Below are positions 26,382 through 35,056 of a DNA stretch of 64,000 nucleotides, one piece after another. Numbering within the stretch: position 1 is the first letter of the stretch; the number at the start of each line of letters is the position of its first letter. Source of the stretch: JANMCE01 sp963791625 (GTDB lineage Bacteria > Actinomycetota > Acidimicrobiia > Acidimicrobiales > Ilumatobacteraceae); contig CAWBTA010000006.1 of assembly GCA_963791625.1 (NCBI GenBank), positions 1,302,001 to 1,366,000 of the forward strand, read 5' to 3'. The notes below the pieces were generated by a model, which had not been told where the DNA came from, made no database searches, and worked only from the letters and a program-made list of their open reading frames with translations. The position numbers and the translations under genes are program-made.

Positions 26382-28889
26382 CTAGCCGACGGTGACAAGA
26401 TGCTGCGTCGACAGCCAGCTCCGGAAGGCGTCCGCCTGCATCGGCCGGGCGAACAGATAACCCTGGAGTCCATCGCAGCCCTGGGCCCGCAGGAGGTCAG
26501 CCTGTTCCTGGGACTCGACACCCTCGGCAACCACGGACAGACGCAGTGAGTGGGCCATCGCGATGATGGAGGCCGTGATCGCTGCGTCGTCGGCCCCAAT
26601 AGCCACGCGATCGACGAAGCTCTTGTCTATCTTCACGCAATCAACCGGGAACCGGGTGAGATAGCTGAAGCTGGAATAGCCGGTTCCGAAGTCGTCGATC
26701 TTGATCGTGATACCCCGCTCGCGCAGACCAACCAAGACGGGAATGGCGTCACGCGAGTTGGCGAGAGCGGTTTCGGTCAGTTCGATCGACAGCCGATCGG
26801 GTGACAGACCACTGAGCAGGAGAGCGGCGTCGACCTGTGCGGTCAGAATGCCGTCGACCAGTTGGGATGCCGAAACGTTGACCGCTACCGGGGGCAGCAG
26901 AGAGCCAACCGGCGCAACCCATCCAGCGGCGTCGCAACACGCCTGCTTCATGACGAAGCCGCCGAGCTCGACGATTTGCCCGGTCTCTTCAGCCAGCGCG
27001 ATGAAATCGGCGGGTCCAATCGGGCCGCGGGTGGCGTCGTTCCAGCGAACGAGCGCCTCTACGGCGCTGGTGACTCCGTGGGCGTCGATGATCGGCTGGT
27101 AGTGCACCGTCAACACGTTGTTCTCGATGGCCTGGGTCAGGTTCTCATGCACGTAGTTGCGCAGATTCTGCCGCTCTTCGACCTCGGCGGTGAAGACCGC
27201 CACGACCGGGCCGTGCGGGCGGGACTGCCGGGCGGCCTGGGCGGCGAGACGGGCGCGAGACAGCAGGCCGTTCGGGCGGTTGCCGTGCTCGGGTGCCAGC
27301 GCAACACCGAACTGAATGTTCACGCCCACCCGACGGTCGATCAGATCGACGGGGCTGACCAGCACCGCGTGCAAGCGAGCGAGCACGGCTTTGTAGTCCT
27401 GATCCTGGTCCACCAGCGGAAGGATGGCGACGAGATCTTCGCTTCCAAGTGAGCCGGCGATGGCTCCGTCGATCTTGCCAAGGAAGTCAGAGGCCCGCGC
27501 CGACACTTCCTGGATCAGGCGTTGACGATCATCGGGCAGCGGAGCGGCGAGCCGGTCGTCGTCGATGGTAATGACCACCACGGCCACACGAGCGCAGCGC
27601 TCCAGAAGTTCGCGGATACTCCCGGCGATTGCGGTGAGATCAGGAAGGCCGGTGCGTGGTTCGATGCCTGGGCGGCCAGTGTTTCGAAGCTCCACCAACG
27701 AGCGACGGGAACGCTCCAGCTTCAATTCCTCAATGGCGGCGCTCAGCCGAGCCTGCGAAGCAGCCACGTTGCCTTGCAGCTCGGCGTAGCTGGCGGCCAA
27801 CGCTTCGGTTCGCTGACGTTCGTCTTCAAAACGACCGGCCACTTCAACGCTGCGAAGACGACGGGCACCGTCGGTGACGAGCACGCCCATCTGGGCGTCG
27901 TACTGCGAACGAGCCGCATCGAGCGCTCCGCCCAGATCGCCTCGCTCCGTGCGGATCTCTGCGAGCTCGCCGAGATACATCACGGTTCGGTACGGATCGC
28001 GAAGCCCGTGCACCTTTTCGATGGCAACGAGGAGTGCGGCCTCGGCATCGGCGAGATTGCCGGCATGGCGCAGGACCACCGCTCGGGCGTACTGCAACTC
28101 CACTGTTACCCGGGCGCCTGGTGCCGACCCGAGCAGAGACTCAGCATCATCGAGTTCGACTGCGGCGAGCTCGTCCCATCCGCACCGGGCCGCAGCCATG
28201 GCGCGCAGCATGTGAATACTCGGAAGCAACTGTGGTTCCGGCTGAAGAGCGAGCACGCGAGCTGCGAGCTGGAACGCTTCGGCACTTTCTTTCGCGGTGA
28301 GAGCGCTGATGGCCAAGTTGAGCAATGCCACCGCTGCGGTCTGCTCGTCGCCCATCTGAAGGAAAGCTTCGGCCGCCTGTTCGAAATGCTGACGGGCAAT
28401 CAGCGATTGTTCGGGCCCCGGGAACTCCCCCAGGATGGATGCCATCCGAAGATCGGCGCGAGCTTCCAGATGGCTGTCGTTGCACGAGCGGGCCAGGCGC
28501 TTCGCTCGGCGGGCCATCACCGCGGCGTCCTCCAAGGCTGACTCTTCGTACAACAGTCTGGCCAGAAGCAGTTGCGCTTCGGCTTCGTTGCGGGTATCGC
28601 CGAGGTCGCCGAGTTCGGCTATGGCGACACGCACAGGTGCGTACACTTCCGACGGCTTACTGCCGGATGCCAGGGCAGCTTGGCTCAGCAGAAGCATCGC
28701 TTGGGCGGTGCTCAGTCGGTCACCTTCCGTTCGTCCTAATTCGATGATCGAAAGGGCGAGGCGAGCCGACTCCTCCGGAGCCGTCGAAAGCAGTTCCCTC
28801 GCAGTAGTGGCCAGCTCGTCGATTCGTCGAATCGAACCCGTTGGGGACACAGGAGTCGGCACGACGTCGTTCCCAGTTGCTCGCTTCAC
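26382..28889 (-). CDS. TPR - degenerate GGDEF - EAL protein (c-di-GMP phosphodiesterase)
   Basis: 835 residues, soluble. The N-terminal 30-390 region is alpha-helical with TPR-like repeats. A GGDEF-fold domain follows (about 400-555) whose signature reads GSEDL instead of GG(D/E)EF, so cyclase activity is not expected. The EAL domain (about 585-830) keeps the catalytic set: EALVRW, NVSASQL, ELTETAL, KIDDFGTGYSS, VKIDKSFV, EGVES and QGYLFARPM. The likely role is hydrolysis of c-di-GMP controlled by TPR contacts or by GTP in the GGDEF-like domain. GTG start at 28889 has GGGAG directly before it, closer than usual. About 100 bases separate it from cvnD upstream. Confidence 0.88.
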   Translation of the reverse strand: MKRATGNDVVPTPVSPTGSIRRIDELATTARELLSTAPEESARLALSIIELGRTEGDRLSTAQAMLLLSQAALASGSKPSEVYAPVRVAIAELGDLGDTRNEAEAQLLLARLLYEESALEDAAVMARRAKRLARSCNDSHLEARADLRMASILGEFPGPEQSLIARQHFEQAAEAFLQMGDEQTAAVALLNLAISALTAKESAEAFQLAARVLALQPEPQLLPSIHMLRAMAAARCGWDELAAVELDDAESLLGSAPGARVTVELQYARAVVLRHAGNLADAEAALLVAIEKVHGLRDPYRTVMYLGELAEIRTERGDLGGALDAARSQYDAQMGVLVTDGARRLRSVEVAGRFEDERQRTEALAASYAELQGNVAASQARLSAAIEELKLERSRRSLVELRNTGRPGIEPRTGLPDLTAIAGSIRELLERCARVAVVVITIDDDRLAAPLPDDRQRLIQEVSARASDFLGKIDGAIAGSLGSEDLVAILPLVDQDQDYKAVLARLHAVLVSPVDLIDRRVGVNIQFGVALAPEHGNRPNGLLSRARLAAQAARQSRPHGPVVAVFTAEVEERQNLRNYVHENLTQAIENNVLTVHYQPIIDAHGVTSAVEALVRWNDATRGPIGPADFIALAEETGQIVELGGFVMKQACCDAAGWVAPVGSLLPPVAVNVSASQLVDGILTAQVDAALLLSGLSPDRLSIELTETALANSRDAIPVLVGLRERGITIKIDDFGTGYSSFSYLTRFPVDCVKIDKSFVDRVAIGADDAAITASIIAMAHSLRLSVVAEGVESQEQADLLRAQGCDGLQGYLFARPMQADAFRSWLSTQHLVTVG

Positions 28890-28988
28890 TCCCGCATCCT
28901 CCGTTCAGGCGTCAACCGCAATCAGCACTCTTCCATCGGCCACGGAATGGCCGAATGAAGGGTCGTCAATGCAATAGCTGAGCCAGCC

Positions 28989-29603
28989 TCACACGCCGCG
29001 ACTGGCACGCTCGTAGGCGCGCTGCAGGACGTGATCGACGAGCGTGACGAGCGTTCCCTTGACGGCCTCGCGAGAACGGGCGTCCGTGCCAACCAGAGGC
29101 ACGTCAGGCGCGATATCGAGGGTCTCCCGGATATCACGCAGGTCGTGCGCGAGCTGCCCGCCGAAGAGGTTGACTGCAGCAACGAACGGAACCTCTCGGC
29201 TCTCGAAGTAGTCGAGTGCCGGGAAGCTGTCGTCGAGCCGCCGAGAGTCGATGAGGACGATGGCTCCAAGGGCGCCGGCAATCAGGTCGTCCCACATGAA
29301 CCCGAAGCGATCCTGTCCGGGCGTGCCGAACAGATAGAGAACGATGCGGTCATCGATCGCGACCTTGCCGAAGTCCATCGCAACCGTGGTCGTGGTTTTG
29401 GTAGTGACCTGGCCGACGTTGTCCACACCTGCCGACGCCGATGTCATGGCGGCCTCGGTGGTGAGCGGTGTGATGTCCGAAATGGAACCAACGAACGTTG
29501 TCTTGCCGACTGCGAATCCGCCAGCGATGACCAACTTGATCGGAATCAGTCCGGGTTTTTCGGCCTGAGGATTCGGCGCGTGATCAGAGAGCACGGATGC
29601 CAT
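28989..29603 (-). CDS. cvnD: Conservon small GTPase (CvnD-like, MglA/Ras-type)
   Basis: 204 residues. Walker A GGFAVGKTTFVG (28-39), switch region TTEAAMTSASAGVD, G3-like FGTPGQDRFGFMWDD near 92-106. The NKxD site reads NLFGG, as in other conservon GTPases with altered G4. In Streptomyces, conservons combine a kinase-like sensor (A), roadblock protein (B), DUF742 protein (C) and this GTPase (D) in a membrane complex. Its ATG lies inside the end of the DUF742 gene (20-base overlap), so the two are coupled. Confidence 0.92.
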   Translation of the reverse strand: MASVLSDHAPNPQAEKPGLIPIKLVIAGGFAVGKTTFVGSISDITPLTTEAAMTSASAGVDNVGQVTTKTTTTVAMDFGKVAIDDRIVLYLFGTPGQDRFGFMWDDLIAGALGAIVLIDSRRLDDSFPALDYFESREVPFVAAVNLFGGQLAHDLRDIRETLDIAPDVPLVGTDARSREAVKGTLVTLVDHVLQRAYERASRGV

Positions 29604-30015
29604 GGGACAGCCTTTCCAAGAATGCGATGTCAGAATGAAGGTTGCGATCTGCGGTATGCGGCTTCAGAAAGCCTTCCTCGATGAGATCGCCAGCAAGGAT
29701 CTGAATGACGCCGATGGGGACACCAACGCGAACCGCGACCTCGGCGACAGAGAGCGCTTCGGCGCGACAGGACTCATAGACCTTGGCTCGCTCAAAGGTG
29801 AGTTGACGGGCTTTGTCCTGCGAACCGGCAACGATGCTCAGCATCGCCTGGAAGTCCAGCTTCGCGTTTGACTTGGCGCGGCCGCCCGTCATGACATACG
29901 CCCGAACAGTGTCACCTCCCGCTGTGGTTTCCGACAGCGACGTGGAGGTTGAACGGTTCAGAAAGGGGCGGATAGTAAACCCGCCGCCGGGAGGAGACTC
30001 TGAATAGTTCGACAT
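29584..30015 (-). CDS. cvnC: DUF742 family protein (CvnC-like)
   Basis: 143 residues. An N-terminal flexible stretch (PPGGGFTIRPFLNRS) is followed by the DUF742 core with VRAYVMTGGRA and a winged-helix-like SVAEVAVRVGVPIGVIQILAGDLIEEGFL. DUF742 proteins are the third conservon component and probably couple the roadblock protein with the GTPase. It begins 12 bases after the kinase gene stop and overlaps the GTPase gene. Confidence 0.92.
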   Translation of the reverse strand: MSNYSESPPGGGFTIRPFLNRSTSTSLSETTAGGDTVRAYVMTGGRAKSNAKLDFQAMLSIVAGSQDKARQLTFERAKVYESCRAEALSVAEVAVRVGVPIGVIQILAGDLIEEGFLKPHTADRNLHSDIAFLERLSHGIRAL

Positions 30016-30026
30016 GATTGGTGACG

Positions 30027-32442
30027 TCAGCTGCGCTTCGCTCGGTCAAAACCGCTCTGCAGGCCAGCAAGCGACGAGCGCAGAGCCGCCGCATCTCGCT
30101 CGGGCGCCGGTGTGCCATCGGTGGGGCCGGTGTCGGGTGCCTGGGCTCCCTTGACGCGCTTACGGAAACCGGTCTTTGTCATCGGCGCATCATCCTCAGG
30201 CTCGTCGTCGGAGATGTAGAGCGGATCGTCGGCCGGGTTGGGAAGATCGTCGATACGGTTGTCGACCGCTGGAACGGCCCAGGGCGACAGAACGTCGGTG
30301 ACCGAAGACGGCTCCGCAAGGCCGGCCTGGGGCCCGCCGGGTGCCGGAGTCGGCTCGCTGGCCGGCGCGGGTTCGAACACCTGTGGCATGTCGTACGACG
30401 GTCCGGCTTCGTAGGACGGCGCCGGCTCGTAGGAGGGGGCGAACGCCTGAGCCGGCTCGGCCGCGGGGAACTGGAACGTGCTGTGCGGCGTGCCAAACGG
30501 CGAGCCACTCACGCCTTCGTCCAGCTGATAACCAGTCGGTGCGCTGTCGTAGCGGTAGTCGGCAGCCGTTGTCGCGGCCAGCGGTGCCTCATACGAGGGT
30601 GCGCTCGCCCAAGGAAGCTCGTCACGAACAGCCGTGTCGGCCACCTGGTATTGGGCGAGTGACTGATCCGCAGCATGATCGTACGGAGGAACGGTGACCT
30701 CGAAACGATCCGCGTTCGTGGCCGTGTCGGCCGAAGCAAGCTCAGCGGCAGCCTGGGCATTGCGCCGGGCGGCGCGGCGGCCGACCGGTGCGGCGGGCTC
30801 AAACGCCGGGGGTGCTTCCTCAACCGGTTCAACGGCCTTGGGCTGGCGGCGGGGCTCATCAGCTTCATCCAGCGCCAACAGTTCGTGCGGCAACAGAATG
30901 CCCGCGGTAACGCCCGAGTTCGGGATGTTGTCGTGCATCTGGACCGTGATGTTGAATCGTTCTGCCAGCTTGGACACCACGTGGTGACCGAGCACACGTA
31001 CCGGTGCCAGCTCGAATGACTGCGGGTTGTTCAACCGGAAGTTGGTGTCGGCCAGTTCTTCGGCACCCATCCCCAGACCGCGGTCGATGATGGCGATGTG
31101 GTAGCCGTACTGCGTCATGCGGCCGAGCATCGTGACTCGCGATGTCGGCGGCGAGTAGGTGATGGCGTTCTCGATGAGTTCAGCAAAGAGGTGCACGACA
31201 CTGTGCACGTAGCGGCCTCGGACAGAGATGTCTTCCATGTCGGAGTGATCGACACGCTGGTAGTCGTCGACCTCCGAGAGGGCGCCGCGAATGACGTCGG
31301 AGATCTCAACCGGAGCGCTCGAGGTGCTCATTGGCTTGTCACCGGCGAGCACCAGCAACGATTCAGCCTGGCGGCGCATGCGGGTGGTCAGACGCGTCGA
31401 GACGGAACAGGTTCTCCAGCGTGCCGGCGTCCCTTTCGTTGCTTTCCAGCTCGGAGATGAGACCGAGGGTTCGGAACACGAGGCTCTGATTGCGGCGTCC
31501 GATGGTGATGAGGTTCTCACCGTAGTTACGGGCGGCCTGCACCTGCTGCGATGCCATACCGACAGCCGACGCCTGAACGGCGTTGAACGCCATAGCCAGC
31601 TCGCCGACTTCGTCCTTCGATTCGACCGGGAAGGTCTCAAGCTCCGGTATCTCATCTTCGGGACCGAGGTTGTTGATAGCGGCAATGTGGTTCGGTAGGC
31701 CGAACTCAGCGACTTCGGAGGCCTTCTTGGTCATGGCCTTCAGCGGCGCGCTGATCAGACGAGCGACCACCATGCCCAGCAAGAGGATGAGGAGCACGGC
31801 CATAGCCATTGTGCCGATGATGATTCGCTCACGGCTCTTGACCAAGTCGGTAGCGGAGGACTCGAGGGTGGTCTGCCGGCTCTGGCTGAGAGCGACCAGT
31901 TTGGTAACTGCGGCACGATGCCGTTCGAACAGGGAGACAAGCTTCAAATCTCGGATTTCGTCGGCCTTTTCGAAGTTGCCGACGTTGATTGCGTCGAGTA
32001 GCTCGCCATTAACAACATCAAAGAAGGCAGTACCGGTCGAATGGACCTCGTCGAGCAGGACGCGGGATGGCGACATGGCCGATGAGGTGAGCTCCTGCGT
32101 CCACGTCCGATAGCGTGCTTCGAAGATGGCTTGGCTCGACACCACCTGGGCGATAGCTTCGTTGCGGTGCCTGATGTCCGCGTCGACGGCCGTGCCTTCA
32201 GCAACCTGGCGAGTCTCCAACACCAACTGCAGCACCGCAGCGTAGGCCTCAATGGCGAACTCTGGTGGTGGCAGAATATCGGCGACCAGATCCTTTTCCT
32301 GGATGATCTCCTTGTAGGTCGGGCCGGTCACCTTGATGGCACTCAACGAGTTGAATACCAGGGCGGCCACCAGGCCAAGCACGATGACGGGAACAAAGAG
32401 AACCAAGAACAGCTTCGATTGGATACGCAGATGCCGGAGCAT
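30027..32442 (-). pseudogene. cvnA: Conservon sensor kinase (CvnA-like), one apparent frameshift
   Basis: About 804 residues if the frame is restored. Residues 1-30 form a membrane helix, followed by a nitrate/nitrite-sensor-like periplasmic helical domain (to about 190), a second membrane helix (MAMAVLLILLLGMVVARLI) and HAMP. The dimerisation part LFRLDHLTTRMRR is split: the upstream frame ends ...NLFRLDASDHPHAPPG (stop at 31363), and the downstream frame resumes at TTRMRRQAESLLVLAGD, placing a +1 shift near 31385-31392. The ATPase domain (FAELIENAITYSPP; IIDRGLGMG) is intact, then a long Pro/Ala/Tyr-rich tail of about 250 residues. Starts GAAGGTGGC-ATG at 32442. Confidence 0.85.
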
Positions 32443-32563
32443 GCCACCTTCTTCACAGGGAACGTCGACCAGCGACCAGCCGACGGATGAGTTACCTATT
32501 CATCGACCCCCAGCCGCCAAGATTCAGCACTTTTGCGAGATTTTGTGTTTTCCTTGCCGATCA

Positions 32564-32579
32564 GTCTGAGATCCCAGAC
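32564..32579. promoter_or_regulatory. 16-bp inverted repeat in the divergent cvnA-cvnB region
   Basis: GTCTGAGATCCCAGAC is a palindrome except for one symmetric pair. It lies in the 200-base gap between the divergent kinase and roadblock genes, 64 bases before the roadblock start. Candidate operator controlling both halves of the conservon; could also be a chance hairpin. I see nothing else distinct in the gap. Confidence 0.4.
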
Positions 32580-32642
32580 ACAAGGTCCAGAATTCATCAC
32601 CCGTTCGGTTCAATGTCGCGGTGATCCAGCCGATAGGACGCG

Positions 32643-33092
32643 GTGAGCGTTACCAACACTGCACCTACGAAGCCTGCCCCCTCCGCCGCCGCCAGCAACT
32701 TCAACTGGCTGATCGCGAACTTCCTGCAAAAGACGCCCGGAGTCGAGCAGGGAGTCATCGTTTCGTCGGACGGTATTTTGATGGCTACCGCCAAGTTTGA
32801 CCTTCTGACCGCAGAACGAGTCGCTGCCATCGTGACCGGCATGCGCAGCCTGGCCGACGGCGCAACGGGGCTCCTGAAGAAGGGACTCCTGCAGCGGGTC
32901 ATCATCGAAATGGGTACGGCATTCCTGCTTGTCGCCGCTATTAGCGACGGCTCCGCCTTCGGTGTGGTGTGCGATAAGCGCTCCGACCTCGGGTTGATCA
33001 GCTATGAGATGACGCTGCTGGTCGATCGAGTCGGCACCCAGCTCACGCCCGAACTCGTCACCGAATTGAAGCGAGCCTTCGCCAAGGACTGA
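32643..33092 (+). CDS. cvnB: Roadblock/LC7-domain protein (CvnB-like)
   Basis: 149 residues. Roadblock fold spans about 20-125: FNWLIANFLQKTPGVEQGVIVSSDGILMA, then ERVAAIVTGMRSLADGATGLL and FLLVAAISDGSAFGVVCDKRSDLGLISYEM. It probably regulates the conservon GTPase and docks to the sensor kinase. GTG start at 32643. It is transcribed away from the kinase, DUF742 and GTPase genes, unlike the usual A-B-C-D order. Confidence 0.93.
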   Translation: MSVTNTAPTKPAPSAAASNFNWLIANFLQKTPGVEQGVIVSSDGILMATAKFDLLTAERVAAIVTGMRSLADGATGLLKKGLLQRVIIEMGTAFLLVAAISDGSAFGVVCDKRSDLGLISYEMTLLVDRVGTQLTPELVTELKRAFAKD

Positions 33093-33157
33093 GCTGACCC
33101 GAGATTGCGGTCGACCGGCCGTAGCATGCGCGCTATGGGTCGCCCGGCGGTAGGTCG

Positions 33158-34330
33158 TTGAATCAGCTCGATCTGTTCATTGTCATCGGCCTGCTCGCGG
33201 CGGCGATGTGGGGGTGGGCAACCGGTGTCGCAACACAACTGGGCGTCGGCATCGGTACCGTCTTCGGTCTCTTCGCTGGCGCGACGATCGCGCCGCGTAC
33301 CGCAACGCTGGTGTCCACTGCGGCAGCCAAGCTCACCGTCACTCTGGTCACGGTGCTGGCCGTCACCACCTTGTTCTCGGTTCTGGGGAGACGCTCCGGT
33401 CGACGCTTCGCCCAGTTTCTCCATCGGCGCCGACTCGGCGGTGTCGAGCGCTCCCTGGGAGTAGTCGTGGCGGTGGCGACCGCGCTGTTTGCCTTCTGGC
33501 TGCTGGCGGTCTCGATGGCGTCAACCTCGCTCGGAAGGCTCGGTGAGCTCATCCAGCGGTCCTCCATCGTTGGTCGGCTTGATGCCGTGCTTCCCCCCGT
33601 GCCGACCATCACGGCCCGACTGAGCAGCCTCATCGACCCCGCCGGTTTTACTCGGGTCTTCGCCGGACTCGAACCTCGCTTCAGCGCGCCCGTGGCTGAC
33701 CCGAACTCGGCCGAGGTGGCCAGCATCACCAACAGGGTGCGGGCGTCGACAGTGAAGATCGAAGGCGCCGGTTGCGGCGGGGTGCTCGATGGTTCCGGCT
33801 TTGTGGCAGGCAGTGACCTCGTTGTCACCAACGCGCACGTCGTGGCGGGTGTGCGTTCCCCCAGCGTGCTCGATGCTGCGGGTCGCCATGCAGCCATCGT
33901 GGTGGGCTTTCACCCCAAGTCCGACATCGCGGTACTGCGGGTGTCGGGCCTCGCCGGCGAACCGCTGGCCTTCACCAACGCTGATGCCGAGCGGGCCGCG
34001 ACCGGCGCCGTGCTCGGGTACCCGGGCGGAGGCCCTTTCACGTCGGGCCCAGCTGCGGTCCGCACCACCCTGCCAGCCGTCGGAAGGGACATCTACGGTC
34101 AAGGGCTGGTGACCCGCACCGTCTACGAACTCCAAGCGCGAGTTCGGCCGGGTAACTCTGGTGGGCCCTTCGTGCTCGCGTCGGGGGAGGTTGCCGGCGT
34201 CGTGTTTGCCCGATCAGTCTCTGACGACAACATCGGTTACGCGTTGGCAGCCAGCGAGGTCACGCCCCTCCTTACCGAAGCGGCCAGCCAGACTCGCTCG
34301 CTCTCAACCGGCGCCTGCGTGACTGATTGA
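33158..34330 (+). CDS. MarP-like membrane serine protease (CvpA-like N-terminus plus trypsin domain)
   Basis: 390 residues. The first 130 residues contain about four hydrophobic helices in the colicin-V-production (CvpA) pattern. A chymotrypsin-like protease domain follows (about 185-375) with His in VVTNAHVV, Asp in HPKSDIAVLRV and Ser in RPGNSGGPF. This architecture is that of MarP, a periplasmic protease for acid and oxidative stress in mycobacteria. Two cysteines flank the domain (GAGCGG and the C-terminal GACVTD). The start is a TTG at 33158, 65 bases after the roadblock gene. Confidence 0.87.
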   Translation: MNQLDLFIVIGLLAAAMWGWATGVATQLGVGIGTVFGLFAGATIAPRTATLVSTAAAKLTVTLVTVLAVTTLFSVLGRRSGRRFAQFLHRRRLGGVERSLGVVVAVATALFAFWLLAVSMASTSLGRLGELIQRSSIVGRLDAVLPPVPTITARLSSLIDPAGFTRVFAGLEPRFSAPVADPNSAEVASITNRVRASTVKIEGAGCGGVLDGSGFVAGSDLVVTNAHVVAGVRSPSVLDAAGRHAAIVVGFHPKSDIAVLRVSGLAGEPLAFTNADAERAATGAVLGYPGGGPFTSGPAAVRTTLPAVGRDIYGQGLVTRTVYELQARVRPGNSGGPFVLASGEVAGVVFARSVSDDNIGYALAASEVTPLLTEAASQTRSLSTGACVTD

Positions 34331-34417
34331 GTCCCAGACGTCACGGCGCTCGCGGACGTGGAACTTTCCGTCCCAACGGGAGGGCGAAGCCTTCTCCCGG
34401 ACTCGGCCGAGTGGGCC
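34331..34417 (+). ncRNA. Structured element, copy 1 (diverged)
   Basis: Shares with 36171-36255 an identical 15-base strand (CCCAGACGTCACGGC at 34333-34347) and a common architecture. Closing helix GTCCCA/TGGGCC (one mismatch). Hairpin 2 is GGACG/CGTCC (34354-34358 with 34369-34373). Hairpin 3 is CGGGAG/CTCCCG (34377-34382 with 34394-34399) with an inner GGC/GCC, followed by GGACT. Hairpin 2 has a different sequence but the same position as in copy 2, the pattern expected of a conserved RNA fold. It sits directly after the protease stop and before the ECF promoter, so it may be a 3'-UTR or an unrelated transcript. Confidence 0.5.
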
Positions 34418-34446
34418 TTGCGGCGCACGGTGTTTGTGTCTAATTT
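34418..34446 (+). promoter_or_regulatory. Candidate promoter of the ECF sigma gene
   Basis: TTGCGG and TAATTT separated by exactly 17 bases. The -10 box ends seven bases before the ATG at 34453 and no ribosome binding site is present, so the transcript would be leaderless, a common mode in actinobacteria. An in-frame TAA at 34441 rules out a longer protein. Confidence 0.45.
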
Positions 34447-34452
34447 TCCAGA

Positions 34453-35001
34453 ATGCTGGCTAGCGGGCAGCCGGGTATTTCCAAAGACGACGACCCTGCG
34501 CGTCTGATGGCCGATATGTATCGGCTCTTTGCGACTGACGTGTGGCGCTATGCGTTCGCACGCACGCAGGATTGGGCCGCGGCCGACGACGTGACCGGCG
34601 AAACTTTCGTGACTGCGCTGTGCTGGTTGCGCTCCCATGCCGATGCTCCGAACGACCCGCGATCGTGGCTGATCGGCATTGCTCGCCACCGCACGATGGA
34701 CCTTTGGCGGACGCGTGACCGTGAACGGGCGCGGGTCGCCAAGTTTGTGGAACGGGCTTGTTGCGATGCACAAATGGCCGGCAATGCCGGTTCTGGTTCG
34801 GACCGGACCGGCGACCTCCCCGAGCATTATCGGGAGGTGCTGCGGCTCCATTACATCGACGGCTGGAGCGTTAGTGACCTGGCACTTTCACAAAGCCGCT
34901 CTGTTTCGAGCGTTGAGTCACAGTTGGCTCGCGCCCGTCGAGCTCTCCGCCAAAAGTTTGCAGCGGGCGCGACAGATTTTCCTCCTGCGGGACGCCTATA
35001 G
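34453..35001 (+). CDS. ECF-type RNA polymerase sigma factor
   Basis: 182 residues. Region 2 (about 20-90): MYRLFATDVWRYAFARTQD, AADDVTGETFVTALCWLRSH, DPRSWLIGIARHRTMDLWR. Region 4 (about 120-165): LPEHYREVLRLHYIDGWSVSDLALSQSRSVSSVESQLARARRALR. The linker contains a Cys-Cys pair (ERACCDAQ). No anti-sigma gene is adjacent; the next gene encodes a secreted protein 55 bases on. Control could be by promoter, by the neighbouring structured element or by an unlinked factor. Confidence 0.9.
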   Translation: MLASGQPGISKDDDPARLMADMYRLFATDVWRYAFARTQDWAAADDVTGETFVTALCWLRSHADAPNDPRSWLIGIARHRTMDLWRTRDRERARVAKFVERACCDAQMAGNAGSGSDRTGDLPEHYREVLRLHYIDGWSVSDLALSQSRSVSSVESQLARARRALRQKFAAGATDFPPAGRL

Positions 35002-35056
35002 AAGTGCCGGATCCGAACGGCGGGTCGGGCTTTTCCGATTGCTTGGGAGGGTAGTT

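Noticed and set aside
30179..30508. CRISPR-like or tandem-repeat look of the cvnA tail region
   Set aside because: The periodicity reflects PSYEAP/PSYDMP-type amino-acid repeats in a low-complexity protein tail, not DNA repeats with spacers.
34331..34417. Copy 1 of the element as a c-di-GMP-I riboswitch (GCGAAGCC resembles part of that aptamer)
   Set aside because: The GGCAAACC strand and tetraloop-receptor features of that class are absent in both copies.
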